This document shows, piece after piece, positions 21,963 through 33,362 of a stretch of 64,000 nucleotides of DNA. The translations under genes were made by a program, and so were the position numbers. Each line of letters opens with the position of its first letter. Position 1 is the first letter of the stretch. Below the pieces are notes generated by a model. The model saw nothing but the letters and a program-made list of their open reading frames with translations, was not told where the DNA came from and made no database searches. This stretch comes from Phytophthora colocasiae (lineage: Eukaryota > Oomycota > Peronosporomycetes > Peronosporales > Peronosporaceae): the NCBI GenBank assembly GCA_018806915.1, contig JAGKQI010000087.1:372001-436000 (forward strand). Reading direction: 5' to 3'.

Positions 21963-22493
21963 CTTAAAAGCTGGAGGAGTAGAGCTCTATTAGTACGTCT
22001 TGATCCTGTCGTAGACGTTGGCACTTGAGGTAAAAAGAGGGAATGAGAGTCCATGGGGTACATTGTGGTGCAAGGCACGACAGCTCCAGTGTCATGGGAC
22101 CGGAGCCCGAAACGGACGTCAAAAGTGTCTTGAAAGTCTCTCGCGACCGTGCGATCGGACAAAACTTGACTTCTTCAGTTAATGCTTGGGTTGCAGCTTC
22201 TCATGTGTGGTCAAGATCCTCAACGTCTCTTCACTAAAAAGGAAAAGCACCGGACAACATCAGCCAGGACTCACACAGTGCAAGTGGTAAGAACCAAGTG
22301 ATGAGCGTTGCAGGTACCATTAGCCCGCCATTGGCCGGCGAAGCGGCATTCGTGTGACGTGGCATGGGACTTTGTAACGGATCCGCTCGACCACCAAGTC
22401 CTTGCTTCAGTTTTCAAGACGAAGGTGCATGCCACCAAGTTACACTGTATTTTTCAACGACACTAGACATCTACTACGTTTTAGTACGACTTT
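21963..22493. other. Intergenic between C69 peptidase and AA17 copy 1
   Basis: About 530 bp, including the upstream region of the peptidase gene and the 3' side of the LPMO. No gene, tRNA or notable repeat recognised. Confidence 0.5.
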
Positions 22494-23363
22494 CTAGTTG
22501 CGACGCATGCGTCGAGAGCATTTACCGGCACCTTCGGCCTCACCTGCGACTTCGTCGCTCTGGCCGCCCTTAGTAGCAGGGGTGACAGCCTTAGGGGCGG
22601 CCGTAGTAGGCTTCGGGGTCGTCGGAGCAGGAGTTGTAGCCTTGGGGGCAGCGGGGGCAGGTGTAGTAGCCTCGGGGGCAGCGGGGGCAGGTGTGGTAGC
22701 AGTCTTGCCAATTCCTTCCTCCGAGTTATCAGCAGCAGCAGGGGCGGACGGCGTAGTCGAAGTACCAGTACCGGCACCGCTACCAGGTACGATGATGTCG
22801 GCGCAAGTCGGGTACGTCTGGTCGGCGATGTCGGAGTGCCAGTAAAACTGCAGCACACAATCACCGGCCTTCTCGCACCCCTCAACGTTAGCGGGCATCT
22901 TGGCGGTGGTACTTCCTTCACCTCCGTGCTCAGCAAACGGCTCAATGTTTAACAGAGTCTTGTAGCTCTTGTAAGTGATCACGCCCTTGGCGTCCTCACT
23001 GGGCTTGAGAATACTGAGCTTCATGAAGCCGGGGTGGGGGGCATCAATCCTCCATTTGACGTCGAAGTCCTTGCCTGGTTGAAGCGTGGTAACGTTGCTG
23101 CCTTCCTCGTAAGTGGTGCCACGGCATCCATTCAGGAGGTTGAATGTCGGGGACGGCGGGAAGTCCTTCTGCTTGTGCTGCGAGAGGCCCTCGATAGGGG
23201 CGATCTGCATCTCGTTCAAACCGATGTTAATGAGAGCACCCGAGTCCTTGTGGAATTTCTCCGACATCGCCCGGTTCGTCGGGAAAGTCATTAGGCCGTG
23301 GCCTTCCACTCCAGCGAAGAGGAGAGCAACGGCTGCGATCGACGTGAGAGTAGTTGACGGCAT
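22494..23363 (-). CDS. AA17 lytic polysaccharide monooxygenase, copy 1
   Basis: 289 aa from the ATG at 23363, which begins a signal peptide (TSIAAVALLFAGVEG) that leaves His22 as the mature N-terminus (HGLMTFP). An N-terminal His is the defining copper-brace residue of LPMOs. The catalytic module (to about residue 205) has KDSGALINIGLNEMQIAPIE, NGCRGTTYEEGSNVTT, and the block FYWHSDIADQTYPTCAD, which probably supplies the second His and the axial aromatic ligand. An Ala/Pro/Thr-rich linker with TTPAPAAP repeats leads to a basic end, KCSRRMRR. AA17 enzymes, known from Phytophthora, oxidatively cleave pectic homogalacturonan. The longer frame to 23471 lacks a secretory start and is rejected. 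Confidence 0.92.
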   Translation of the reverse strand: MPSTTLTSIAAVALLFAGVEGHGLMTFPTNRAMSEKFHKDSGALINIGLNEMQIAPIEGLSQHKQKDFPPSPTFNLLNGCRGTTYEEGSNVTTLQPGKDFDVKWRIDAPHPGFMKLSILKPSEDAKGVITYKSYKTLLNIEPFAEHGGEGSTTAKMPANVEGCEKAGDCVLQFYWHSDIADQTYPTCADIIVPGSGAGTGTSTTPSAPAAADNSEEGIGKTATTPAPAAPEATTPAPAAPKATTPAPTTPKPTTAAPKAVTPATKGGQSDEVAGEAEGAGKCSRRMRRN

Positions 23364-23626
23364 GTCTGTGCTGTTCGACGAGCTGCCCTGGATGCGAATT
23401 GAGGAGTGAGGGCAATGGCACCAAGTCGAACAGCAAGACGGCCAACGAATGGAACGTGACTGAGATCGCACACACTTGTCGGTAGATTATAATCCGTCTG
23501 GCACGCGTCGTTGATGTCCTTGGTTCCAGCTGTACAAGACCATACAAATCTTCTTGATAGAAATCTCATGACAGGCTTTTACGCTGTTCTTGGTGCTTGT
23601 ATGTATAAGTTATTCCCTGTTACAGA

Positions 23627-23818
23627 TACCGCTGAGAAACTGGCGGATCGTCAACTTTTCAACTGCGAGAGTGTATAATTTCCGTGCAGAAAACTGATTT
23701 TCAGAGGTGTCATGTGTATGTACATCAAATTTGAAATCCCCCTCTTTAAAATGATAAGTTACTCCTATCGCTTTGGACGATGTATTTGATGATTGCATCC
23801 GCCAGTTTCTCAGCGGTA
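23627..23818. mobile_element. Short MITE with 22-bp perfect terminal inverted repeats
   Basis: A 22-bp sequence at 23627-23648, beginning TACCGCTGAGAAACTGG, is repeated exactly in inverted orientation at 23797-23818. The ends are TA, consistent with a Tc1/mariner-type TA target duplication. Total 192 bp with no coding capacity. Its right TA is directly shared with the next element. Confidence 0.8.
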
Positions 23819-23989
23819 TTGTAGCCGACATTGAACATCGGACCAGGAATTCTAACATCCACATAATTAATTGTAACTAGACTAATACTGCTCTGTTTTG
23901 GGCACAAAAGCGCTCTATATATATCTTAGCGTCTTGTGAAGACGACAGTTACCTTAATAGGGAAAACTACGCTCCTCGCCGACTTCAAA

Positions 23990-24214
23990 ATGGCGACCAA
24001 GCACGAGTATTCTTCGGGAGAGAAGGTGATGATTGTGAACTGCTACGAGTATTTCAAAACCCTGAAGGCGCAGAAACTTTTGAAAGGTACCAGGACACGC
24101 CAACTGGTTGCGGATTGCTTGGGGTGTGCCCCCAGTACCGTAGCAAGCGTGGTCGACGAAAAAAAGCGGAATCCCGACACCAACTTTGAGGTCCGTAAGC
24201 TCTATCATGATTAA
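23990..24214 (+). pseudogene. Transposase N-terminal fragment (HTH region)
   Basis: 74 aa frame starting MATKHEYSSGEK. It contains a helix-turn-helix-like block (TRTRQLVADCLGCAPSTVAS), as in the DNA-binding N-terminus of Tc1/IS630-type transposases. It stops soon after, and no DDE catalytic domain follows before the right inverted repeat. It lies wholly inside the 810-bp element, so the assignment rests partly on that context. Confidence 0.6.
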
Positions 24215-24240
24215 CTGACATGTTAACAATTACCTTTATA

Positions 24241-24306
24241 ACTTAATATTCGTACAAAGCCTGCTGTTAGAATACTTAATATTCGTACAAAGCCTGCTGT
24301 TAAATT
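24241..24306 (+). repeat. 33-bp tandem duplication
   Basis: ACTTAATATTCGTACAAAGC and the following bases are repeated with a period of 33 bp at 24241 and 24274, inside the Tc1-like derivative. Confidence 0.8.
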
Positions 24307-24630
24307 CTTTATAAATTGATTTACAATCCCTCTGGCACACGTTCAAGTTCCAATTGCAAACACGAGATGAGACGTGGCAACATAGCTTCTTCGTTGCAAC
24401 CACATGTTCTTCTCGTCAATTGGTGCGCCTTTCCCCCGAATATTAGAGCGTTTTGAGTGGCCATTTTGAAGCACCGGTAGCTTCAAAACAACACGGAATT
24501 GGCTGAAAATAAGCACAAAATCAAACACACGATTGCACCCTATATCTAAATGCTGCTATAGGTTTTCTTAGATTTAGTACCTGTTATGCTCCCCTAGATT
24601 CTGGTCCGATGTTCAATGTCGGCTACAATA

Positions 24631-25143
24631 ACTGTATCTCATGAGCAGTGAGTCATAACAACTCGCCACTGAGGATACTTGCGAACTGGGTACGTGAGTT
24701 TCCTCCATGCCAGCGCAGCCACTTATGAGTGTGGCCAACACCTCCAAAGACAGCGGATGCCGAGTTGATTTATAAATGAGCACATGTTCTGCCGGTGGTG
24801 TCCAACTTGACATTGATTAACGCACCTTGGTGGTCGCTGCTTCGCTGTTCACGACGTTCATCTGATCCCACCTCACCCAAGTTCTCACAAACCACCTGGA
24901 CACGACTCTCTAAAAGAGCGTCTCTATCACGCAAGACTTGATGTCACCCCCCAACACGCGTGGATTCGAGCCTGGTTCTCCCTCCTGACCAGGCCAACAG
25001 ACCCTTACCTAACTAAAAAAAGCAGGAGAAAATGGCAACCATGGTTGTACGTTTACGTTAAACTTGACTACGTATCAACCGGACGATACAGAACATCTAA
25101 AGCCTTACATTGATGGACTTCTTCGTCCTCTCGACTGTTTCAT
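24631..25143. other. Intergenic between the Tc1-like element and the AA17 pseudogene
   Basis: About 510 bp with no recognised gene or repeat. Confidence 0.45.
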
Positions 25144-26066
25144 CTAGTAGCGACGCATGCGGCGTGAGCACTTGTTTGTATCCGAGTCACCAGCGACTGA
25201 CGAATCGGTAGTTGAAATGCTGGTTGCAGTCGTAGATGGCGCAGTGGTGGCCTTAGGGGTTGCAGTAGTCGCCGTCGGGGTAGTGTTCGTCGACGGGGTC
25301 ATATTTGAAGGCGTAGTCTGTGCAGTACTGCCGTCGGTCGATTCCTCTGTCGATGGTGTCGTGTTTGATGAAGGCGTAGTCTGTGCAGTACTACCGCCGG
25401 TCGATTCCTCTGTCGAGGGGGTCGTGTTCGTTGACGGTGTCATCTGGGTACTGCTGGCCGCAGATTCCTCGCTACCAGCAGCGGAAGTCTCCGAAGACGC
25501 AGCCGTCGGAGCAGTGGTGACCTTAGTAGTAGCCGAGGTGCCGCCGCTACCACCCGACACAATGATATCCGCACAGGTAGGGTAGGTCTGGTTGGCAATG
25601 TCCGAGTGCCAGTAGAACTGCAACGCGCAGTCGCCGGCACTGTCGCACCCGGTCACGTCCGTGGGCATCGTGGCAGTGGTACCGTCCTCCCCGCCGTTGT
25701 TGGCGAAAGGGCAATGCTCAACTTCATCGTTCCGGGGTGGGGTGCCTGGATGATCCACTTGACATCGAAGTCAGCACCCGCTTTCAATGTGGTGACGTTG
25801 TTGCCTTCCTCGTACACAGTGCCGCGACATCCGTTCATGAGGTTGAACGTCGCAGCCTCTGGGAAGTCCTTTTGCGAGCGACCTGACAGGTTCTCGACAG
25901 GCGCGTACTGCAGCTCCTGGTCCCCAGCCTGAGAGAGGGCACCTGAATCCTTTCGGAACTTGGCAGAGATTTGACGGTAGTCGGGCACCAGCATCTGGCC
26001 GTGGGCGTCGGCGGTCGTGAACAAAGCGGCAGCGGTGGCTACCAAGGCAATTCCAGTAGGCTGCAT
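25144..26066 (-). pseudogene. AA17 lytic polysaccharide monooxygenase, copy 2, disrupted
   Basis: The 5' part (26066 to about 25715) encodes a signal peptide, mature His (ADAHGQMLVPDYRQ) and the first half of the AA17 module to APHPGTMKLSI. The 3' part, in another frame, resumes at PFANNGGEDGTT and runs through FYWHSDIANQTYPTCAD, a Thr/Ser-rich linker and a basic end KCSRRMRR. Compared with the two intact copies, about 23 codons (LKPS...NIE) are gone at 25711-25715, leaving one base and shifting the frame. By comparison about 68 nt were lost. No splice sites explain the gap. The rest of the frame is undamaged, so the loss looks recent or could be an assembly fault. Confidence 0.85.
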
Positions 26067-26116
26067 GGAGTCGTTTTACTGTTCGGGGTTAATCTGAAGA
26101 GATAGCTGTAGCACGC

Positions 26117-26134
26117 CAAAAGTAAAAATGAAAG
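26117..26134 (-). promoter_or_regulatory. Possible initiator of AA17 copy 2
   Basis: Minus-strand CCTTTCATTTTTACTTTT lies about 50-70 bp before the start codon and resembles the motif at the same place before AA17 copy 3 (41018-41034). Both are partial matches to the oomycete initiator. Confidence 0.45.
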
Positions 26135-26708
26135 GAGAGATCAAGCGATAGCTGCTGAGCGAGGGACTTCAGGTCAAGACGCTTCCGGTGGATCCGATGC
26201 ATGGAAAAGCGAGGCGGAGCCATGAAGAGGACATCCGGCAATTGGAGCCCGGCAGATTGTGAACAGGAACCTGGCGATTAGCGAGCTGAGCCGGTCGGAA
26301 CCTCTGGTTTCTAATGTGATCACGATACAAGTAAAAGTTGCAAAGAACAGATTTCATCAGGATATATAGAAACAATGTTTGACTTGGTCGTGTTATAGTG
26401 TCTTCTCGATGAGCGGGATAACTATAGCTGACGCTAACTAAACTACTAATACGAAGCTATTTGAAATCCGGCCAGAAGCGGAGGGGTCCAGTAGCCTGCG
26501 AGTTAACAATGTATTAAACTTGCTTATCTTTATGAGTGGCGAGCTGTTTTTCGTGATTATTTGAGCAGGTGTTTCTCGGGATCTGTAATGTTGCACGGAA
26601 TTACTGTACTGAGTGGCTCAACCTGACAAGCGCCTCACCTTCTGGTGGGAGTCATTACTACAACCTAATTACAACTAGACGATACATCACTAAGAGCAAC
26701 GCAAAGCA
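26135..26708. other. Intergenic before the tandem array
   Basis: No gene recognised. Holds the 15-bp motif TTACTACAACCTAAT at 26655-26669, whose exact reverse complement occurs at 39615-39629. Confidence 0.45.
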
Positions 26709-28177
26709 GATTCATGCGTTTTCGTAAGACAAATCTTGTGTTTTGGCAGTGTGCGTCCGACACTAGGTCTTACTTTTGGCCATCAACGAGAACTGATTAT
26801 CTTTCGTTTGTCTTGTTTTTACTATTCGCATACTTAGGGTTATATACATTATCTCAATCACAACTTTTGTTGAGCCAAAAGTACGACACGGTGTCGTACT
26901 TCTTTGTCATTGGCCAAAAAGAGTTTTCTTGTGGTACTTAAAAAAATCCTCCGCCACTCGTCTTCTAAAGCCCCACCAGCCACCAACGCTGCCTTGACTC
27001 GAGATGCTTCACATCGTAACAGCAACACAGAGCTTACTTTATCCCGTGCTAACCCACTCGCCCACGATGAGCGAGTACTTAGTGCTGAGAATGTGAGAAA
27101 CCCGTGTACTTCTTCTCGAACTCAGACCGTGTATCGATATCAGTGGTATCGCAGCATGGATTCGTGCTACACAGCCCGACGGCGAGCGATTCTTTGATGA
27201 TAATGGTGGTCTAAATGTCAATGTGTTCTCATGGTGGTATAATAGTCAGTATGTACTCAAGTTCAGGCTACAGTTTGTGCTCTTCCTGAGTCTTTGGCCC
27301 CTCGATTTGCTAAGCTACGGGAACAAAAAGGGATTTACGGGACTGGTATAACGCAGCAGCAGTTCAAGGATACAATGCGTAGACCGTTAGCCACGCTCGG
27401 ATGCGGTCTGTCCTCAGAGTTATTCACCGACAACTATTATTCACTTTTGGCCAAGTGATGGCAAACTGCACACACTTCCAGAAATCTTTGAGTTTCCGAG
27501 CACAGATGTACTGCACGTTGGTACCTGTGGTGGTTCGGGAACGAAGTCGAAGGCCAGTCCCCATACAAGTCAGTATCAACGCATGACCTGGCGGCACGAA
27601 AAAGCGTCAAACGTACTCAGAATGGCGCATGATGATGGAGCTGCAATTGAGAGAGATACCGGTGCTTTACCTTCCTCCTCAATGACTGAGCAGCAGGCGG
27701 CAATGCTCTGCGTCACCGGTGTCATCAGCCTGCCGCTCAGCTTTTCAACCGGTTCCCACCTACCACGCAGTTGAAAGTCATAACTATGCTTCGTCTAGCT
27801 CATCAAGCAGCACACACAAACAACCAAAACGCACACATTAGAGTACAGACCTAGGAAGAAGAGGAAGGAAGACTAAACGCACTTACTTGTAACTTCGTTC
27901 ACTGCGTCTGCTTGTACTTCAGCGTCTAAGCTGTGTTTGGCCTTTTGACGAATCACAACTCACCGTTTCTTTGTCGTCTGACTGTCTTACGAAGGCTCGA
28001 CACAAGTGATTCATGCGTTTTCGTAAGACAAATCTTGTGTTTTGGCAGTGTGCGTCCGACACTAGGTCTTACTTTTGGCCATCAACGAGAACTGATTATC
28101 TTTCGTTTGTCTTGTTTTTACTATTCGCATACTTAGGGTTATATACATTATCTCAATCACAACTTTTGTTGAGCCAA

Positions 28178-28200
28178 AAGTACGACACGGTGTCGTACTT
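28178..28200. repeat. 23-nt palindrome, one per array unit
   Basis: AAGTACGACAC-G-GTGTCGTACTT: two perfect 11-nt arms around one base. It is shown here in unit 2 and repeats in every unit (for example near 26879). Just upstream, CAACTTTTGTTG is another small hairpin. Confidence 0.8.
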
Positions 28201-28740
28201 CTTTGTCATTGGCCAAACAGAGTTTTCTTGTGGTACTTAAAAAAATCCTCCGCCACTCGTCTTCTAAAGCCCCACCAGCCACCAACGCTGCCTTGACTCG
28301 AGATGCTTCACATCGTAACAGCAACACAGAGCTTACTTTATCCCGTGCTAACCCACTCGCCCACGATGAGCGAGTACTTAGTGCTGAGAATGTGAGAAAC
28401 CCGTGTACTTCTTCTCGAACTCAGACCGTGTATCGATATCAGTGGTATCGCAGCATGGATTCGTGCTACACAGCCCGACGGCGAGCGATTCTTTGATGAT
28501 AATGGTGGTCTAAATGTCAATGTGTTCTCATGGTGGTATAATAGTCAGTATGTACTCAAGTTCAGGCTACAGTTTGTGCTCTTCCTGAGTCTTTGGCCCC
28601 TCGATTTGCTAAGCTACGGGAACAAAAAGGGATTTACGGGACTGGTATAACGCAGCAGCAGTTCAAGGATACAATGCGTAGACCGTTAGCCACGCTCGGA
28701 TGCGGTCTGTCCTCAGAGTTATTCACCGACAACTATTATT

Positions 28741-28975
28741 CACTTTTGGCCAAGTGATGGCAAACTGCACACACTTCCAGAAATCTTTGAGTTTCCGAGC
28801 ACAGATGTACTGCACGTTGGTACCTGTGGTGGTTCGGGAACGAAGTCGAAGGCCAGTCCCCATACAAGTCAGTATCAACGCATGACCTGGCGGCACGAAA
28901 AAAGCGTCAAACGTACTCAGAATGGCGCATGATGATGGAGCTGCAATTGAGAGAGATACCGGTGCTTTACCTTCC
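28741..28975 (+). pseudogene. Decayed coding segment inside the array unit (unit 2 shown)
   Basis: One frame reads HFWPSDGKLHTLPEIFEFPS, then a shift near 28811 leads to WYLWWFGNEVEGQSPYKS and ARKKRQTYSEW. The run of coherent, aromatic-rich residues across two frames suggests a damaged protein-coding gene. I recall similar motifs in repetitive oomycete proteins of unknown function but cannot name the family. Units 2 and 5 have a six-A run that keeps the second frame; units 1, 3 and 4 have five A and lose it. The 97-aa and 61-aa frames repeated in each unit are probably out-of-frame readings of the same sequence. Confidence 0.5.
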
Positions 28976-31900
28976 TCCTCAATGACTGAGCAGCAGGCGG
29001 CAATGCTCTGCGTCACCGGTGTCATCAGCCTGCCGCTCAGCTTTTCAACCGGTTCCCACCTACCACGCAGTTGAAAGTCATAACTATGCTTCGTCTAGCT
29101 CATCAAGCAGCACACACAAACAACCAAAACGCACACATTAGAGTACAGACCTAGGAAGAAGAGGAAGGAAGACTAAACGCACTTACTTGTAACTTCGTTC
29201 ACTGCGTCTGCTTGTACTTCAGCGTCTAAGCTGTGTTTGGCCTTTTGACGAATCACAACTCACCGTTTCTTTGTCGTCTGACTGTCTTACGAAGGCTCGA
29301 CACAAGTGATTCATGCGTTTTCGTAAGACAAATCTTGTGTTTTGGCAGTGTGCGTCCGACACTAGGTCTTACTTTTGGCCATCAACGAGAACTGATTATC
29401 TTTCGTTTGTCTTGTTTTACTATTCGCATACTTAGGGTTATATACATTATCTCAATCACAACTTTTGTTGAGCCAAAAGTACGACACGGTGTCGTACTTC
29501 TTTGTCATTGGCCAAAAGAGTTTTCTTGTGGTACTTAAAAATCCTCCGCCACTCGTCTTCTAAAGCCCCACCAGCCACCAACGCTGCCTTGACTCGAGAT
29601 GCTTCACATCGTAACAGCAACACAGAGCTTACTTTATCCCGTGCTAACCCACTCGCCCACGATGAGCGAGTACTTAGTGCTGAGAATGTGAGAAACCCGT
29701 GTACTTCTTCTCGAACTCAGACCGTGTATCGATATCAGTGGTATCGCAGCATGGATTCGTGCTACACAGCCCGACGGCGAGCGATTCTTTGATGATAATG
29801 GTGGTCTAAATGTCAATGTGTTCTCATGGTGGTATAATAGTCAGTATGTACTCAAGTTCAGGCTACAGTTTGTGCTCTTCCTGAGTCTTTGGCCCCTCGA
29901 TTTGCTAAGCTACGGGAACAAAAGGATTTACGGGACTGGTATAACGCAGCAGCAGTTCAAGGATACAATGCGTAGACCGTTAGCCACGCTCGGATGCGGT
30001 CTGTCCTCAGAGTTATTCACCGACAACTATTATTCACTTTTGGCCAAGTGATGGCAAACTGCACACACTTCCAGAAATCTTTGAGTTTCCGAGCACAGAT
30101 GTACTGCACGTTGGTACCTGTGGTGGTTCGGGAACGAAGTCGAAGGCCAGTCCCCATACAAGTCAGTATCAACGCATGACCTGGCGGCACGAAAAAGCGT
30201 CAAACGTACTCAGAATGGCGCATGATGATGGAGCTGCAATTGAGAGAGATACCGGTGCTTTACCTTCCTCCTCAATGACTGAGCAGCAGGCGGCAATGCT
30301 CTGCGTCACCGGTGTCATCAGCCTGCCGCTCAGCTTTTCAACCGGTTCCCACCTACCACGCAGTTGAAAGTCATAACTATGCTTCGTCTAGCTCATCAAG
30401 CAGCACACACAAACAACCAAAACGCACACATTAGAGTACAGACCTAGGAAGAAGAGGAAGGAAGACTAAACGCACTTACTTGTAACTTCGTTCACTGCGT
30501 CTGCTTGTACTTCAGCGTCTAAGCTGTGTTTGGCCTTTTGACGAATCACAACTCACCGTTTCTTTGTCGTCTGACTGTCTTACGAAGGCTCGACACAAGT
30601 GATTCATGCGTTTTCGTAAGACAAATCTTGTGTTTTGGCAGTGTGCGTCCGACACTAGGTCTTACTTTTGGCCATCAACGAGAACTGATTATCTTTCGTT
30701 TGTCTTGTTTTTACTATTCGCATACTTAGGGTTATATACATTATCTCAATCACAACTTTTGTTGAGCCAAAAGTACGACACGGTGTCGTACTTCTTTGTC
30801 ATTGGCCAAAAAGAGTTTTCTTGTGGTACTTAAAAAAATCCTCCGCCACTCGTCTTCTAAAGCCCCACCAGCCACCAACGCTGCCTTGACTCGAGATGCT
30901 TCACATCGTAACAGCAACACAGAGCTTACTTTATCCCGTGCTAACCCACTCGCCCACGATGAGCGAGTACTTAGTGCTGAGAATGTGAGAAACCCGTGTA
31001 CTTCTTCTCGAACTCAGACCGTGTATCGATATCAGTGGTATCGCAGCATGGATTCGTGCTACACAGCCCGACGGCGAGCGATTCTTTGATGATAATGGTG
31101 GTCTAAATGTCAATGTGTTCTCATGGTGGTATAATAGTCAGTATGTACTCAAGTTCAGGCTACAGTTTGTGCTCTTCCTGAGTCTTTGGCCCCTCGATTT
31201 GCTAAGCTACGGGAACAAAAGGGATTTACGGGACTGGTATAACGCAGCAGCAGTTCAAGGATACAATGCGTAGACCGTTAGCCACGCTCGGATGCGGTCT
31301 GTCCTCAGAGTTATTCACCGACAACTATTATTCACTTTTGGCCAAGTGATGGCAAACTGCACACACTTCCAGAAATCTTTGAGTTTCCGAGCACAGATGT
31401 ACTGCACGTTGGTACCTGTGGTGGTTCGGGAACGAAGTCGAAGGCCAGTCCCCATACAAGTCAGTATCAACGCATGACCTGGCGGCACGAAAAAGCGTCA
31501 AACGTACTCAGAATGGCGCATGATGATGGAGCTGCAATTGAGAGAGATACCGGTGCTTTACCTTCCTCCTCAATGACTGAGCAGCAGGCGGCAATGCTCT
31601 GCGTCACCGGTGTCATCAGCCTGCCGCTCAGCTTTTCAACCGGTTCCCACCTACCACGCAGTTGAAAGTCATAACTATGCTTCGTCTAGCTCATCAAGCA
31701 GCACACACAAACAACCAAAACGCACACATTAGAGTACAGACCTAGGAAGAAGAGGAAGGAAGACTAAACGCACTTACTTGTAACTTCGTTCACTGCGTCT
31801 GCTTGTACTTCAGCGTCTAAGCTGTGTTTGGCCTTTTGACGAATCACAACTCACCGTTTCTTTGTCGTCTGACTGTCTTACGAAGGCTCGACACAAGTGA

Positions 31901-33205
31901 TTCATGCGTTTTCGTAAGACAAATCTTGTGTTTTGGCAGTGTGCGTCCGACACTAGGTCTTACTTTTGGCCATCAACGAGAACTGATTATCTTTCGTTTG
32001 TCTTGTTTTTACTATTCGCATACTTAGGGTTATATACATTATCTCAATCACAACTTTTGTTGAGCCAAAAGTACGACACGGTGTCGTACTTCTTTGTCAT
32101 TGGCCAAAAGAGTTTTCTTGTGGTACTTAAAAAAATCCTCCGCCACTCGTCTTCTAAAGCCCCACCAGCCACCAACGCTGCCTTGACTCGAGATGCTTCA
32201 CATCGTAACAGCAACACAGAGCTTACTTTATCCCGTGCTAACCCACTCGCCCACGATGAGCGAGTACTTAGTGCTGAGAATGTGAGAAACCCGTGTACTT
32301 CTTCTCGAACTCAGACCGTGTATCGATATCAGTGGTATCGCAGCATGGATTCGTGCTACACAGCCCGACGGCGAGCGATTCTTTGATGATAATGGTGGTC
32401 TAAATGTCAATGTGTTCTCATGGTGGTATAATAGTCAGTATGTACTCAAGTTCAGGCTACAGTTTGTGCTCTTCCTGAGTCTTTGGCCCCTCGATTTGCT
32501 AAGCTACGGGAACAAAAGGGATTTACGGGACTGGTATAACGCAGCAGCAGTTCAAGGATACAATGCGTAGACCGTTAGCCACGCTCGGATGCGGTCTGTC
32601 CTCAGAGTTATTCACCGACAACTATTATTCACTTTTGGCCAAGTGATGGCAAACTGCACACACTTCCAGAAATCTTTGAGTTTCCGAGCACAGATGTACT
32701 GCACGTTGGTACCTGTGGTGGTTCGGGAACGAAGTCGAAGGCCAGTCCCCATACAAGTCAGTATCAACGCATGACCTGGCGGCACGAAAAAAGCGTCAAA
32801 CGTACTCAGAATGGCGCATGATGATGGAGCTGCAATTGAGAGAGATACCGGTGCTTTACCTTCCTCCTCAATGACTGAGCAGCAGGCGGCAATGCTCTGC
32901 GTCACCGGTGTCATCAGCCTGCCGCTCAGCTTTTCAACCGGTTCCCACCTACCACGCAGTTGAAAGTCATAACTATGCTTCGTCTAGCTCATCAAGCAGC
33001 ACACACAAACAACCAAAACGCACACATTAGAGTACAGACCTAGGAAGAAGAGGAAGGAAGACTAAACGCACTTACTTGTAACTTCGTTCACTGCGTCTGC
33101 TTGTACTTCAGCGTCTAAGCTGTGTTTGGCCTTTTGACGAATCACAACTCACCGTTTCTTTGTCGTCTGACTGTCTTACGAAGGCTCGACACAAGTGATT
33201 TATGT

Positions 33206-33252
33206 TGCTGGGTAAGCTATTCATGTAAATTTTGCTGGTAAGCTATTCATTC
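33206..33252 (+). repeat. Short direct repeat at the array-MULE boundary
   Basis: TTGCTGG(G)TAAGCTATTCAT occurs twice in a row, directly after the last GATT of the array and before the MULE coding region. It may be the frayed left edge of that element. Confidence 0.5.
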
Positions 33253-33362
33253 AAAATATTTGAAATTCAAATTTGTCGGTTGTTCTTAAGTACGACGAGG
33301 GACTGCCTCCCATTTTCTCCATAACCCGAGGAAGGGAGAAGGATCGCACGTCTGGCGCTGCC

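Larger units (their letters stand above)
23819..24628. mobile_element. Tc1/mariner-like deletion derivative, about 810 bp
   Basis: Inverted repeats of about 30 bp bound this stretch: TTGTAGCCGACATTGAAC... at 23819 and its exact reverse complement ending at 24628. Both are flanked by TA (23817-23818 and 24629-24630). Inside is only the N-terminal part of a transposase-like frame (23990-24214), so this is an internally deleted, non-autonomous copy. Confidence 0.82.
26709..33200 (+). repeat. Head-to-tail array of five units of about 1.3 kb
   Basis: Units begin at the shared GATTCATGCG: 26709, 28008, 29308, 30601 and 31899, with lengths of 1299, 1300, 1293, 1298 and 1298 bp, ending at the GATT of 33197-33200. 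By eye the copies differ almost only in A-run lengths and one base (for example AAAAAG versus AAACAG near 28216). The array is exactly five units with GATT at both outer edges and at every internal junction. Each unit carries decayed coding sequence and a 23-nt perfect palindrome. Amplification must be very recent, or the copy number was mis-assembled. Confidence 0.92.

Noticed and set aside
22498..25585. Plus-strand Val/Gly-rich frames over the AA17 linkers (22498-22845 and 25157-25585)
   Set aside because: Antisense shadows of Thr/Pro/Ala-rich linkers, with no independent support.
27981..28028. Terminal inverted repeats at the array unit ends
   Set aside because: The arms GTCTTACGAA/TTCGTAAGAC pair, but the adjoining CACAAG/CTTGTG arms are in the wrong order for true terminal repeats, so this is treated as a junction hairpin.
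26904..32386. 97-, 75- and 61-codon frames repeated in every array unit, and the fused 160-codon frame at 31904
   Set aside because: They recur only because the unit is repeated; the fused frame comes from an A-run length change, and none shows the coherent motif content seen in the other frames.
26709..33200. CRISPR-like or rDNA-like array
   Set aside because: Units are 1.3 kb with no spacer/repeat alternation and no rRNA sequence.
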